Source: Sporolactobacillus putidus
GTDB lineage: Bacteria; Bacillota; Bacilli; Bacillales; Sporolactobacillaceae
Reading direction: 5' to 3'
Assembly (NCBI RefSeq): GCF_014647035.1
Contig: NZ_BMOK01000006.1
Span: 104,750-168,749 of the forward strand
DNA length: 64,000 nucleotides
Part shown: positions 8,612 to 19,387 of the stretch, one piece after another
Layout of the letters: each line of letters opens with the position of its first letter
Numbering within the stretch: the stretch's first letter is position 1
Program-made: the position numbers and the translations under genes
Notes under the pieces: model-generated
Told to the model about the DNA's origin: nothing
What the model saw: the letters and a program-made list of their open reading frames with translations, nothing else
The model's database searches: none

Positions 8612-8641
8612 ACTATATTGTGTATCGCTAGTGTATCACAA
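8612..8641 (-). promoter_or_regulatory. Promoter of levR with GATACAC repeats in the spacer
   Basis: A -35 TTGTGA (8636-8641) and -10 TATAGT (8612-8617) are 18 bases apart. The spacer has two copies of GATACAC (GATACACTAGCGATACACA), the same core found near the sigma-54 promoter, so levR may control its own expression. Confidence 0.5.
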
Positions 8642-8720
8642 GTTAAAAAAGTAAGCGAGTTCATACAGAAAAATGATAAACTAAACATATGTATTGCAGG
8701 ACAAAAAAGCAGTGATTCCA

Positions 8721-8909
8721 ATGACTATGTCACAAAAAATAATAAATCTAAGGGAGCGTAAAGGTTGGCGTCCAAGAGAACTGGCTAAACGTACAAACTT
8801 AGATTTTAGCGTTATGAACTGTATTGAACCTATTGTGAAGCTATATGAGAGTAAACAGGATATACCGTTCTGGAAATGGATGATTCAGTCCTTAGAAAAG
8901 AGCAGTTAG
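8721..8909 (+). pseudogene. Damaged XRE-family (helix-turn-helix) regulator
   Basis: The 62-residue frame begins MTMSQKIINLRERKGW and continues RELAKRTNLDFSVMN, the first helices of a Cro/cI-type domain, where xRELAKRTN..xSxVMNxIE is typical. After IE the expected dimer-exposed helix and recognition tail are replaced by a shortened, unrelated end (FWKWMIQSLEKSS). The ribosome-binding site is poor. I read it as a decayed regulator, divergent from levR, though a tiny functional DNA-binding protein cannot be excluded. Confidence 0.5.
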
Positions 8910-9342
8910 GCTTTTCAGGATTGTGCGGATGTCTGTACACTAACAGCTAAGTATATCGCTCGTCATAGCTATTTTGCAAAATCCATAGCGTTATTATATG
9001 TGCAGTGATATGTGAAATTTGTGAAAAACATTGTTTAATGCACCTTGATGAAATGTCCCCAAAGATGTGATTAGATTTATCTACAGTGTGCTTAAGAACG
9101 TCGAGCCTTTGTAAACTAAAAAATTCATTGATGAGAGAGTTAAGAAGCCTAGTTTTCTTTCTTAAAGCAAATGATTAACTGATGTTAGCCTCGTTAAATT
9201 GCGTTTGTGGTCTCACCTCTTTTGTAACGAAAGTCATCATGAGTTTATTTATTTGCCTACATCCCGCTATTGACTCTGTAAAGAACTTTTGTCACAGCAA
9301 ATTAATTTCCGTTTTAGATTTTCTTACATACCTTTATGTTCT
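8910..9342. other. Intergenic stretch with no supported gene
   Basis: 433 bases between two unrelated genes. A 68-codon plus-strand frame at 9182 has no ribosome-binding site and no recognisable family. I see no other structure. Confidence 0.5.
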
Positions 9343-9696
9343 TTATGAAGCCATTTTATGGCATTCATCGGAACACTTACGACAATAATCGGCACATTGC
9401 TGGCAGTGAGTGTCTTTGAACTTTATACATTCTGTCGCACAGTCATCGCAGATAGTTGCACAAAGCTGACAAAAACGTTTTGCATACATACTCCCTCGTG
9501 CCATCCATTGAGAAGCCATGGAACAAATGTCTGCACAGTCACGAAGAATATTGATACAGTGTGGTCTTGCTTGCACATCTTCCTCCTTTAAACAAGAAGA
9601 AAAACATTCTTCACATGCCTGCATACATTTGTTACAAGCATCAATACACGTTTGAAATTGTTGAACCGAAGAATCTACAGTCATTGACACAACCAT
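9343..9696 (-). CDS. Four-helix-bundle copper-binding protein (Csp/DUF326-like)
   Basis: 117 residues with about 18 cysteines spaced as CxxxC along helices (CIDACNKCMQACEECFSSC, CATICDDCATEC, CQQCADYCRKCSDEC). This is the pattern of the Csp copper storage proteins, four-helix bundles that hold many Cu(I) ions on inward-facing cysteines. No signal peptide is seen, so a cytosolic Csp3-like form is expected. The start at 9696 has AAAGGAG only 2 bases before the ATG; the Met at codon 5 is an alternative. Copper storage versus a more general metal buffer cannot be told from sequence. Confidence 0.85.
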   Translation of the reverse strand: MVVSMTVDSSVQQFQTCIDACNKCMQACEECFSSCLKEEDVQARPHCINILRDCADICSMASQWMARGSMYAKRFCQLCATICDDCATECIKFKDTHCQQCADYCRKCSDECHKMAS

Positions 9697-10098
9697 TGCT
9701 CCTTTTGTATATTTTTAATGTTTTACTTGGGATATCCTTCCCAAAACCGCAAATCTTATGTAAAAGCATTCAAAAGTAACATCCTGTCTCAAGAGTATTT
9801 AATATTTATTAGGTGAAGAAAAGGGATGATGAGGAAAAGTATTGCTGCTAGGACCCCTGTCATAAGATTATATGGGATTAAGCTTGAATATATTTCATAT
9901 GATCGGCTTCGGCACTTCCAAACGACATAGCTGTCATATCCGAACAGGGGAAGTCACATCACCATGGTTTCAACAGACCCGCCATACTCATCGGTACGCA
10001 AATTAGAATTAGTGTTAATCGATATATCATCCCCTCTACAACAAATAATATATATAAGCAAGAGATAGACAGTGATGGACCTAAACCGTACCGACTCA
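9697..10098. other. Intergenic stretch, possibly holding decayed coding sequence
   Basis: About 400 bases without an intact gene. The minus strand has short broken frames (for example MIYRLTLILICVPMSMAG at about 10030) that look like a decayed membrane or secreted protein, but I cannot name a family. Confidence 0.3.
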
Positions 10099-11652
10099 TC
10101 AGGTCATTTGTGATCTGCTCATCTTTAAAATAATTTCTCTGACCACACTCATTTCGTTATGATCAATAAGCAAAATCAATGTATCTCCCGACCGGATAAT
10201 CGTGTCGCCATGTGGAATAATCTCATGTTCTCCTCGACGAATGGATATAAGCAAGCTATGCTTTGGCCAATTCACATCACGAACCTGTTGTTCATCCAGA
10301 TCGCTGCCAAGAAAAACAGGTATCTCCAAATGATCATTTCGTCCGCTCAGTTCATTTAGTTTCTTCCCCAAATTTAATCGAGCAAGCAGTGATGCATAAA
10401 TAGGAGCCCCACCAAGGAGATCAACGACAAGATAAGCGATCAGGGAGACGAGGGCCAGAGACATTAAGTGTTCGAGCGATCCAACCATCTCAGTAATCAA
10501 GATGATTGCGGTAAATGGTGCCTTACCAATCCCTGCAAAATAACCAGCCATTGAAATAATAATTAAATTCATAATGTAGATGCTAGGAAGTAATCCTAAG
10601 TCGGACATAACTGTACCGTATATGGCACCTAGAATGGCTCCAAGAGAAAGAATGGGCAGAAAAATTCCCCCAGGTAACCCGGAACCATAAGAAATCATTG
10701 AAAAAATAAAACGAAGCACAAATAATCCTAATAAAATCGTCAATCCAGGGGTAAAATTACCCATTCCAAGAATAATGGTATTCCCTCCACCCAGGGTATG
10801 CGGCCACATTATTCCGATAGGGATTACAATTAGAAGAGGAACAAGGCCATGAAAATATCTGGGTAGTTTGAGAAACCGGGCATACCATTGCGGCATAGCA
10901 AGCAAAACTTTCTGATAAAGGAAGCCAAACAGACCGAGGACAACTCCCAGTAAAATGAGATGCCAATACAGATAAAGAGGGAAACTTCGTGGATAGCTGA
11001 TATGCAAAACAGGCACTAAGCCAAAAAAGTTCGATGAGACAAAATCAGAACCAATTGCTCCGGCGAGGGAAGCCATCCAGACGAACGGTGAAAAATTATG
11101 ATAGATTTCTTCAAGTACAAACAATGTGCCAGCAATCGGTGCGTTAAATGCCGCAGACAGTCCGGCAGCAGAGCCGCTGGCAATCAGAACCCGTCGTGAC
11201 ATTCCAGTACTTTTCAGACCTTGGGCAATGCCTTGACCTACAGCAGCACCCAACTGAATGGAAGGTCCCTCCCGTCCCAGAAAAAGACCTGCACCTATCC
11301 CCAGCACCCCAGTGATAAATTTGCGCCAAAGGATCTGCCACCAGTTCATTTCCAGATCCCCTGCTAATTGACCCTCAACCTGTGGAATCCCAGATCCCAT
11401 AATATTGGGCTGAGATCTGGCGATAATGCCAATAATGAGTGCCAACAATGAGCTTATAAATATCGCCACAAAAACGGTCCATGGATGATCTGGAATGAAT
11501 TGATACAATTTTGTCCATAAATGTAACGAGAACTCAATTAATATACGAAAAAGACTGACTACAAATCCCGTCAAGATGCCAACAACTAAACCCTTTAAAA
11601 TAAATAATAAGCGTGTAACGTCAAATGCTGGTTTTTCACTATTTTGTTTCAA
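10099..11652 (-). CDS. ClC-family chloride/proton antiporter with C-terminal TrkA-C domain
   Basis: Moves chloride against protons across the membrane. The 517-residue protein has the ClC selectivity motifs GSGIPQVEG (from 86), GREGPSIQLG (gating Glu128) and GKAPFTAIILITEM; Glu182 in LFVLEE corresponds to the internal proton glutamate, so an antiporter rather than a channel is expected. A TrkA-C-like ligand-binding domain follows (about 440-510). It lacks the altered motifs of the fluoride-specific ClC-F group. The start is TTG with only a weak ribosome-binding site. Confidence 0.92.
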   Translation of the reverse strand: MKQNSEKPAFDVTRLLFILKGLVVGILTGFVVSLFRILIEFSLHLWTKLYQFIPDHPWTVFVAIFISSLLALIIGIIARSQPNIMGSGIPQVEGQLAGDLEMNWWQILWRKFITGVLGIGAGLFLGREGPSIQLGAAVGQGIAQGLKSTGMSRRVLIASGSAAGLSAAFNAPIAGTLFVLEEIYHNFSPFVWMASLAGAIGSDFVSSNFFGLVPVLHISYPRSFPLYLYWHLILLGVVLGLFGFLYQKVLLAMPQWYARFLKLPRYFHGLVPLLIVIPIGIMWPHTLGGGNTIILGMGNFTPGLTILLGLFVLRFIFSMISYGSGLPGGIFLPILSLGAILGAIYGTVMSDLGLLPSIYIMNLIIISMAGYFAGIGKAPFTAIILITEMVGSLEHLMSLALVSLIAYLVVDLLGGAPIYASLLARLNLGKKLNELSGRNDHLEIPVFLGSDLDEQQVRDVNWPKHSLLISIRRGEHEIIPHGDTIIRSGDTLILLIDHNEMSVVREIILKMSRSQMT

Positions 11653-11902
11653 CAGTCAATTTCACTCACTCTCGATTAGGCCCGTTTTGTTCTATCAGGC
11701 AACAATTGTCAAAATTTCAATTGTGATGAATTTTTATAGATTCAATACTGAAGCATTAACGACGATTAGCATTTCTTTACACGATGAAAATGAATGGTTT
11801 CTTTCCATAAACTATGATTACTATTAAATATTAATGCCAAAGATTTATTGGAACCTGTTTGTTTTTCTTTTTCATCATAGCACGAAAATAAGAGACGGGC
11901 GA

Positions 11903-11928
11903 AAGGCCTGAGAAATCTCTCAGGCCTT
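11903..11928. terminator. Strong hairpin (11-bp stem)
   Basis: AAGGCCTGAGA (11903-11913) pairs perfectly with TCTCAGGCCTT (11918-11928) around four bases. It lies between the ABC permease gene and the ClC gene; the T-tract is short on both strands. Confidence 0.6.
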
Positions 11929-11946
11929 CCTGATTAAACTTTCAAA

Positions 11947-11971
11947 AGGAGCCTGACGTTGACAGGCTCCT
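11947..11971 (-). terminator. Terminator upstream of the ClC gene
   Basis: AGGAGCCTG and CAGGCTCCT form a perfect 9-bp stem with a 7-base loop; on the minus strand it is followed by TTTTGAAAG. Together with the hairpin at 11903 it separates the ABC transporter unit from the ClC gene. Confidence 0.6.
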
Positions 11972-12313
11972 CCAAAACGTTCAAAGCTATTCATCTTATT
12001 CAAGACCAAATGGAAACAAGCTTACTTGTCAAGCCCTAATTTATTAGCATAAACAAATTCACAGGGTGCTCCTCAGCTCGGGTGGTCCGGTAAACATATA
12101 GGACATTGTCAGGTTCTTGTCGCCCAGTGTGATACGGTCAGTCAGTTCAGATATCTTGACCGTCACTTTATTTGAATCGCAAGGCTCCATATACTTTGAG
12201 CGAAGTCTCAATTATTATCCGTGTTCCCATAATTTCGATATTAAAAGACTATTCATTCGGAATGCCTCCTTTTTCCATCCAGAAGGCTATAAGATGAACC
12301 ATTGGACTTAGCA
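11972..12313. other. Intergenic stretch downstream of the permease gene
   Basis: 340 bases with no intact gene. The minus strand has a short unidentified frame (VKISELTDRITLGDKNL...) that may be the tail of a lost gene. Confidence 0.3.
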
Positions 12314-15300
12314 TTACTCATTGTCTTTTAAAGCCTCAACCATATTAATTTTGCGTAGTGGGCGCATGGTCATCAGGTTGACGACCCAGGTGAAGATGAA
12401 GGTCAGCAAGGCACTGACAACAAAACTTTGCGGTAAAATTGACTTAACAAACATAACACCGTCTACTTCGATTCCACTTAAAATCTTCGCGTGCAAGAAT
12501 ATGCCGCCAATGAGACCGAGCACGATGCCGATTAATGTCAGGATGTAACTCTCTCGAGTGACATAGGTCGAGACTTCTCTGTCATAAAACCCAAGCACCT
12601 TGATTGTGGCGATTTCCCTGAAACGCTCACCAATATTGATTGTCGTCAACGTATAAAGGACTACAAACTCAAGAAGGATGGCTGCCAGAATAATGACCCA
12701 GACCACATCGTTGAGACTCTTAACCGTGTCCTGAAAAGTTTGTTCACTATCAGACAGGAAAGACACGTTGGCGACACCATCGACTTTCGTCAGCGATGAA
12801 GAAATGGAATTATGCGAGGCCTTCTTATTGAGATTCGTCAAGATCTGATTGACTGCTACTTGCGAAACGTATGCCTTTGAATACAAAGTGGGTGTCATGA
12901 ACACATAATTCAGCAAATAATTCTCTGCAATACCCTCAACGCGAAAATGATGACTATGCGTCGCATCATCCTCAATCGAAAGGGTATCGCCCGTTTTGAT
13001 GTTTAACAGCTGAGCGAGCTGTTGCGTAATGACGACACCATCATTTGACAGAGAAATCGGTGCGTCCGTTTTTGCAAAGCGCGAAGGTGCTTGTCGCAGC
13101 TTAAAATAGTTTAAAAATTGATTAGGCTGCTGCGGAACCATGAGATTCACCTGTTCGCTTTTCGAACCTGACTTCACAGTTATATTCCTGTTGGTATTTT
13201 CCATGAACGAGGATACCCCGGACGTGTCCCTGAGCAAGTGCATTATTGTGTCTGTCTGACCGGCAGTCACATTGTTTTTCAGTTGAACGGACATGTCGTA
13301 TTTCATAATTTCGCCAAATTCTCTTTGAGAGACTTGAGTAGATATAGAATCCTTGAGCCCCAGACCTGTGACAAGCATCTCGCAGCAACAGGCGACGCCT
13401 AATATCGTCATCCAGAAACGCTTTTTGTATCGGAAAAGATTGCGTGCCGTTACTTTCTTACTGAAACTCAGCCGGCTCCACAGAAAATGGATTCGCTCAA
13501 GAAGAACCCGTTTTCCACTTTTTGGCGGTTCCGGTCGCATCAATGCGGAAGGCACGGAACGAAGCTCGCTGATACAGGTGAACAGCGTGGCCGCCGTGAT
13601 CAGTGCTAATGAAATCACCAGTACTGTAGCGGCGATGCCGGGATAAAAACCGACACTCATGGCTGGCATCGAATACAAGATCATATAAGCCTTAAATATT
13701 ACAGACGGCAATAAGATAAACCCAAGAGCCATGCCGATGATACTCCCAATTAAACTCGCCGAAGCAGAATAAAAGAGATATTTGAACGCGATGGCCCCAC
13801 TACTGTAACCCAGAGCCTTAAGCGTACCAATCTGTGTACGCTGTTCCTGTACCATTCGAGTCATTGTCGTCAGGCAAACGAGAGCGGCTATTGCAAAGAA
13901 GATGACCGGGATAATAGTGGACATGCCGTTGCTGCGGTCAACGGTGCTTTGGAAACTCGAATAACCCGTATTGTCATCGCGGCTCAGTATCTTCCAACTT
14001 GGTTTCGCAATCTGGCTGATTTTTTGTTTGGCATCATGGATTTGCTGCTCAGCCTTACTCAGCTTTTTGTTCGTATCCGTTTTTTGTTTTTTCAGATTCT
14101 GCCGTGCTTGATCAATAAAACTTTTTTGCCTGTCAATCTCATGCTGCCCTTGTGTGATCTGCAGTTTCGCCTTTTTCTGCACAGCAGCAAATGAATCCTT
14201 CTGACTGTTCAGCTGTGCCGCCGAGTCGGCAAGCTGTTGTTTGCTGGAATTCAGTTGTGTTTGTGTGGCCGTAAACTTTTTCTGCTGATCCGAGAGATTG
14301 GCCTGTGCTGTTGCCCGTTGCTGTGCCAAAGTGACCAGTGTACTTTTTATTTGTTGAATCTGTGCGTTTAAACTTTCCATCTGTGCAGGTATCAGGCTTC
14401 CGTTCGTCTTACCGACAGAAAGTTCGGCTTCAAGTCCGTTAAGCTGATTTTGCAGAGATGAAATTTTTGACGAAAGAGCATTGATTTGCTTTTCGGCGGT
14501 GGCAAATTGATTTTGCGCCGCTGCCGTCGATTGTTTAAATGAGGCGGATTTTTGGTTATATATAGCCGTGCTGTCGGCAAGTTGCTTTGCTGCGGTGTCA
14601 AGTTTACCCTGTGTCTCGGAAAATTGCTGATTGGTTTGACTTTCCATCGTTTTCAAGTGATCCTGTACGACATTCAGCTTATTCTGTGAATCGTCAATTT
14701 TCTGCTGCACTTCAGCAAATGATTGATCCGCTTGTTTCTTTTTTTTGTTATATTCATTCTGCTGCTGAGTAATCCGCTTATTGCTCTTGCTGACGAGATC
14801 GTCATAGCGTGTTTTGTTCCGGCTGTCTGCCACGTGATTTAAACCATCTCTCACAGTGGAAACTTTGTTAGAATAAGCGTCGCTGAACACATCCAGACTG
14901 TTGGTATCCGCTGCGGTAGCCAGAATGGCCGTGTAGTCAGATTGCTTGAAGTTCTGCTGCGACATAAAGATCAGACCGCTTACCTTGCCATTCCCAATGG
15001 TACTCGTCCCCCGGTCTCTGGTTAAATAGGCAGGACTATCGACAGTACCTACGACCTTAAACTTCGTGTTGTGCAAGCTGTCTGATAGGTTAGCCGCCGA
15101 ACCGGATGACAAAGTGACAAGGTCGCCGATCTTCGGGTTGCTCCCATTTTTTTGCTGATCCACGACGACCTCGTGGGAATTTTTCGGAAACCTTCCCTTT
15201 ACAAGGGTCAACGAGTTAATCGCTTCGTTTGACCCGTTACCGTTTGGTATGGAGATTAAGTGCGCAACATTGGTCTGTTTTCCGTATGTCTGTATGGCGT

Positions 15301-15574
15301 CCATCATAAAAATCGGTTGTGCATTCTTGACGCCGGGCACCGTGCGTATCGCTTTTAAATCGTCCTGATTAAAACCAACAGGTGACAGGATTTGAAGATC
15401 CATGAACCGACTTTTTGAAAAGTAGTTGGCAACGGATGCAGATAAATCAGGACCGATGGAATTAAATCCGATTTAAAAAGCGACACCAAGCGTCACAATC
15501 ACGAGGATTGCGAAAAAGCGGTTCAAAGAGCCCTTAATTTCACGAAATACGTCTTTAATGAGTGTTTTTTGCAT
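12314..15574 (-). pseudogene. FtsX-type ABC transporter permease interrupted by one stop codon
   Basis: Read from the ATG at 15574 the gene starts MQKTLIKDVFREIKG, enters its first membrane helix (FFAILVIVTLGVAF) and meets an in-frame TAA at 15473-15475; the same frame then runs open to 12314 for 1053 more codons. The rest has a large extracytoplasmic domain with a long Gln/Lys-rich coiled coil, a three-helix FtsX core, a second extracytoplasmic part and a final FtsX core, like large Gram-positive permeases of unknown substrate. Its ATPase stops 5 bases upstream. Internal re-initiation at Met (15403) would lack helix 1. It may be a real null, or a sequencing error. Confidence 0.75.
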
Positions 15575-15579
15575 CGCAC

Positions 15580-16293
15580 TCACCACTTAATCTCTTCAAC
15601 ATTGACGGGGTTAGGATTGATCTCCATGTTTTCAACACGTCCATTTTTGATCTTGATCAGTCTGTCGCCCATCGGAGCAATCGCCAGATTGTGCGTGATC
15701 AGCACAACGGTCATGCCGGTTCTCCGACACGTATCCTGTAAAAGCTTTAATACGGAACGACCCGTGTTATAATCGAGAGCACCCGTCGGCTCGTCGCAAA
15801 GCAGAATCTTCGGATTTTTTGCGAGTGCGCGGGCAATGGCTACACGCTGCTGCTCACCTCCGGAAAGCTGTGTAGGAAAATTCTTCATTCGTTCTTCCAG
15901 GCCTACCTGCATCAGTACATCACGAGGCGGAAAGGGGTGATCACAAATTTCAACAGCCAGTTCCACATTTTCAAGGGCGGTCAGGTTTTGCATCAAGTTA
16001 TAGAACTGAAAAACAAACCCAATTTGTTTACGACGGTACGTGATCAATTGCTTTCGTGAATAGTTGTTGATCTCCTTGCCGTCAACGGTAAAGTGTCCTT
16101 TTGTTGGGGTATCCATGCCACCAAGAATATTCAGCACAGTACTCTTTCCAGCCCCACTTGGACCCGCTACTATCGCAAATTCCCCTTTATTAACAACGAA
16201 ATTCACGCCGGAAAGAGCATGAACAACCACCTCCCCCATTTTGTACTGTTTGGTTATTCCATTAAATTCAATGATGGGTTCACTCATATTCAC
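15580..16293 (-). CDS. ABC transporter ATP-binding protein (LolD/MacB type)
   Basis: A 237-residue ATPase that should power the FtsX-type permease just downstream. It has Walker [10 protein letters not shown], signature [15 protein letters not shown], Walker [13 protein letters not shown] and the switch His in LITHN. The group works by mechanotransmission, often in peptide export, antibiotic resistance or envelope control, rather than classical import. A GGAGG site precedes the ATG at 16293. It lies in one unit with an upstream two-component system, so that system is the likely regulator. Confidence 0.92.
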   Translation of the reverse strand: MNMSEPIIEFNGITKQYKMGEVVVHALSGVNFVVNKGEFAIVAGPSGAGKSTVLNILGGMDTPTKGHFTVDGKEINNYSRKQLITYRRKQIGFVFQFYNLMQNLTALENVELAVEICDHPFPPRDVLMQVGLEERMKNFPTQLSGGEQQRVAIARALAKNPKILLCDEPTGALDYNTGRSVLKLLQDTCRRTGMTVVLITHNLAIAPMGDRLIKIKNGRVENMEINPNPVNVEEIKW

Positions 16294-16398
16294 TTCCTCC
16301 TCCCTATAAAAATAAAGAATGGGTGACCAGGGGATTACCCTATGTCATCCATCCTAACCATCAAGAATGAAATAAAAATAGAAAAAGATAAAGAAAAC

Positions 16399-17716
16399 TT
16401 AAGAATTGACGATGGGCAGCTTTAGTTCAATACCAAAATCGTTGTTCCAAGGCTTATAGGCCCGAATCGAGCCCCCATGCTTTTCGATGATTTCCCTGCA
16501 AATAAAAAGACCGAGGCCACTGCCCCCTTTTTCACGGGATCGGGATGGTTCTCCGCGGTAAAAGCGATCAAAAAGAAACTGCAGTTTCTCCTCCGGAACC
16601 TGCATCCCGTTGTTTTCAATTTTTACTTATATCATTATGGCTTTGTGTTATATAAACATGCACAATAAGTGGCCGCGCACCGTATTTGATCGCGTTGCCC
16701 ATGATATTCGCAATTAATCGGTTGATTAAGGACGCGTCAACTCGGACCGTCTGGGTATTGTCTATCTTACTGTCGTATTCAAGCTTCGCATCCACACCAT
16801 CCCATTCTTCTGTATAAGGTTCCAAAACAGATTGCCAGAATTCTGAGGCAGAGACGATTTGAAAGTCTACAGGTGCATTTAAATCAGTGACAAGCGCAGC
16901 GTCCTGAAACTTATCAATCAGGTCTCTGATATCGTCCGCCTTCCGACTGATCACTTCATAATAATGCTGCTGCTTTTTCTGATCCGAAACTTTTCCGGAA
17001 GACAAGCGCTCGGTATACGTGATGATCGATGTGAGCGGTGTTTTCAGATCGTGCGAAATGGCTGCCAGCATCGTCTGTTGCTGTCTGTCGACAGTTTGTA
17101 ATCGATGGATCATTTGATCAAACCTTTTTTCCAAAACACCGATCTCGTCATGCCGGTAGTCCTTTGCCCTTATTTTCATTTTCAATGGATTGTTCTCCAT
17201 CCGTCTATAAAGCGCTAAAACAGGTTTTGTAATGGATAGGTGAAGAAAAAAGGCGATCAGTAAAAAAAGAGAAGTAAAGAGAAGCAAGATGATCCATAGG
17301 TACTTGATGGCGTACTCTTCAAATACCTCGGTGCGTGTCAAATTCATCCCATTTATTCGCAGGCCATATCGTACGATGCCTCGCGTAATGATATAATCTT
17401 TTGCCGATATGTTAATAATTGTTGGCGATTGACCCAACGACCACAGTACGTTTCCCTTTACATCCAGTAATTGAATTTGCATTCTATGATTCGCGTAGGG
17501 GGTCAGCAGTCCCTCTATGCTCTTCTCATCCTTGGATGCAGACGCTTTTTCAGCAAGTCTTGAAACCACATTCTGATAATACTGTTCTTCTTTTACCACA
17601 TCATAGCGAAAATCATTTCTGAAGAAAAAAATAAAACTGAGCAGAAGTGTTGCGACAAACAGGAGAAACATGACAAGAAAAAACACGGAGAGCTTAAAAC
17701 GAATGGATTGGTGCAT
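16399..17716 (-). pseudogene. Sensor histidine kinase with a one-base frameshift
   Basis: The kinase starts MHQSIRFKLS, with two membrane helices (about 10-35 and 135-160) around an extracytoplasmic sensor domain, HAMP, the H box ISHDLKTPLTSI and the N box NAIKYG. Just after, near 16628, one extra A (GATATAAGTAAAA) shifts the frame; removing it gives NDIVKIENNG and continues into DRFYRGEPS, GGSGLGLFI and the true end at 16399. The G boxes are therefore out of frame and the kinase should be inactive unless this is a sequencing error. It overlaps the response regulator stop by one base. Confidence 0.85.
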
Positions 17717-18399
17717 CAGCCGTCACCTTCCAGCTTATAGCCGATACCCCAGATCGTTTTGATTCGGTGTCCTTCACTGCCCAGTTTGGAGCGAAGATTC
17801 TTAATATGCACGGTAATTGTATTGAGGTCTCCACCATAGCGGTCATTCCAGACAGCAGAATAGATCTGTTCACGTGTGAGTACCCTGTTCTTATTTGCAA
17901 AAAAATAACTTAGAATTTGAAACTCTTTAGTAGAAAGATCAGCAGGCACACCATTCACAGCGGCCCACCATTTCGATTGATAAAGCTCAATATTTCCTAA
18001 ATGTAAAACGTCTCCTTTTCTCTCTCTTTTTTGTTCACGTCTTAAATGGGCATTGATTCGAGCAATAAGTTCATCCATTGAAAACGGCTTGGCAACATAA
18101 TCATCTGCACCCATCTTCAGAGCGATGACTTTGTCAATATCACGACTCTTTGCACTGAGAATAAGCACAGGAGCGTCTGAGTCTTTTCTAATCTGGTTCA
18201 ACGTCTCCAATCCGTCCATTTCCGGCATCATTATATCAAGTACAAAGATATCTATTTTTTCAGACTGCATCAGATCAAGCACCTGTGAGCCATTATATGC
18301 GCGGCTAACAAAAAAACCTTCATCCGTTAATGCATCAGATATGATCTCGACAATTTCTTTGTCGTCATCTGCGATCAGGACTCGATACGGCAACTTCAT
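17716..18399 (-). CDS. OmpR/PhoB-family response regulator
   Basis: Receiver domain (about 1-115) with the acidic pair DDD, phosphorylated Asp in FVLDIMMPEMDG, Thr/Ser and Lys of the switch (LSAKSRD, AKPF), then a winged-helix DNA-binding domain ending TIWGIGYKLEGDG. It is first in a unit with the frameshifted kinase, the ABC ATPase and the broken permease, so it probably controls that transporter. I begin at MKLPYRVLIADD (18399), preceded by TGGAG; the frame is open to 18426. Confidence 0.9.
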   Translation of the reverse strand: MKLPYRVLIADDDKEIVEIISDALTDEGFFVSRAYNGSQVLDLMQSEKIDIFVLDIMMPEMDGLETLNQIRKDSDAPVLILSAKSRDIDKVIALKMGADDYVAKPFSMDELIARINAHLRREQKRERKGDVLHLGNIELYQSKWWAAVNGVPADLSTKEFQILSYFFANKNRVLTREQIYSAVWNDRYGGDLNTITVHIKNLRSKLGSEGHRIKTIWGIGYKLEGDG

Positions 18400-18444
18400 C
18401 ACTCCAATGATGTGAATGAAAGTCAAAAAGATTGTTAATTAAAG

Positions 18445-18482
18445 TAAAAAATGTGTCGTTCCGTATTACATTGCGACGGAAC
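18445..18482 (-). terminator. Terminator after lgt
   Basis: On the minus strand GTTCCGT (18482-18476) pairs with ACGGAAC (18464-18458), followed by GACACATTTTTTAC. It ends the lgt transcript before the response regulator gene. Confidence 0.65.
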
Positions 18483-18489
18483 AGGACGA

Positions 18490-19293
18490 TCAGGCATCCA
18501 GATAATACGGACGCTTCTCTTTTTTCACTCTCCAGAACAGGATCAGCCCGACCCCGAAAATGATCAGTACGACTGCCAGCCATTGAGAGACACGCAGCGG
18601 TCCCAGCATCAGACTGTCTGTCCTAAGCCCTTCAATGTACGAGCGACCGAGCGAATACCAGATAACATAGGACAGAAAAAGTTCACCACGGCGCAGGCTC
18701 ACCCGCCTAAGTATAAGGAGGAGGATAAAGCCGGCAAAATCCCAGACCGACTCATACAGAAAAGTCGGAATATAGTAGGTGCCGTCAATCAGCATCTGAT
18801 TGACAATAAAATTTGGAAGATGCATATTCTCAAGCGCAGCTCGGGTCGTCGGACCACCATGGGCCTGCTGATCCATAAAATTACCCCAACGTCCAAGTGA
18901 CTGTCCAAGAATCACACTCGGTGCAATAATATCGGCCACCTTCCAGAACGATAGATGACGCATACGACAAAATACAATCGTCGTGGCTGCTCCTCCGATC
19001 AAAGCACCATAAATGGCAATGCCACCGTTCCATACAGCAATGATTTGTGCCGGATGTTGCGAATAGAAAGACCATTCAAAAGCGACATAATAGATACGGG
19101 CACAAATAACAGCGATCGGTACAGCAAACATGATCAGGTCAATATATGTATCCTTGGGAAGACCACGCCTGTTGCCTTCGCGCATGGCAATCATCAGGCC
19201 TAGCAATGCGCCGCAAGCAATAATAATACCATACCAATAAATGTGAATAGGGCCTAGCTGAATAGCGATCGGGTTCAAAGGTTGAACAGTCAA
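18490..19293 (-). CDS. lgt: Prolipoprotein diacylglyceryl transferase
   Basis: Adds diacylglycerol to the lipobox cysteine of prelipoproteins at the membrane. The 267-residue protein has about seven membrane helices, the family signature [14 protein letters not shown] and the conserved YESVWD and [18 protein letters not shown] segments. The start is TTG with GGAGG 9 bases upstream. In most Bacilli lgt is next to hprK; here it is alone with its own terminator, so this could be a second copy. Confidence 0.95.
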   Translation of the reverse strand: MTVQPLNPIAIQLGPIHIYWYGIIIACGALLGLMIAMREGNRRGLPKDTYIDLIMFAVPIAVICARIYYVAFEWSFYSQHPAQIIAVWNGGIAIYGALIGGAATTIVFCRMRHLSFWKVADIIAPSVILGQSLGRWGNFMDQQAHGGPTTRAALENMHLPNFIVNQMLIDGTYYIPTFLYESVWDFAGFILLLILRRVSLRRGELFLSYVIWYSLGRSYIEGLRTDSLMLGPLRVSQWLAVVLIIFGVGLILFWRVKKEKRPYYLDA

Positions 19294-19387
19294 AAGTTAA
19301 CTCCTCCACTTCAGCAATTATGTTTTTGATATTTCGCTTACTTATCGAATAAATTGTATCATATTGATTTTTTTATTCTATTAAGAC

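Noticed and set aside
18451-18900. A 149-codon plus-strand frame
   Set aside because: Antisense to lgt; the lgt signature is unmistakable.
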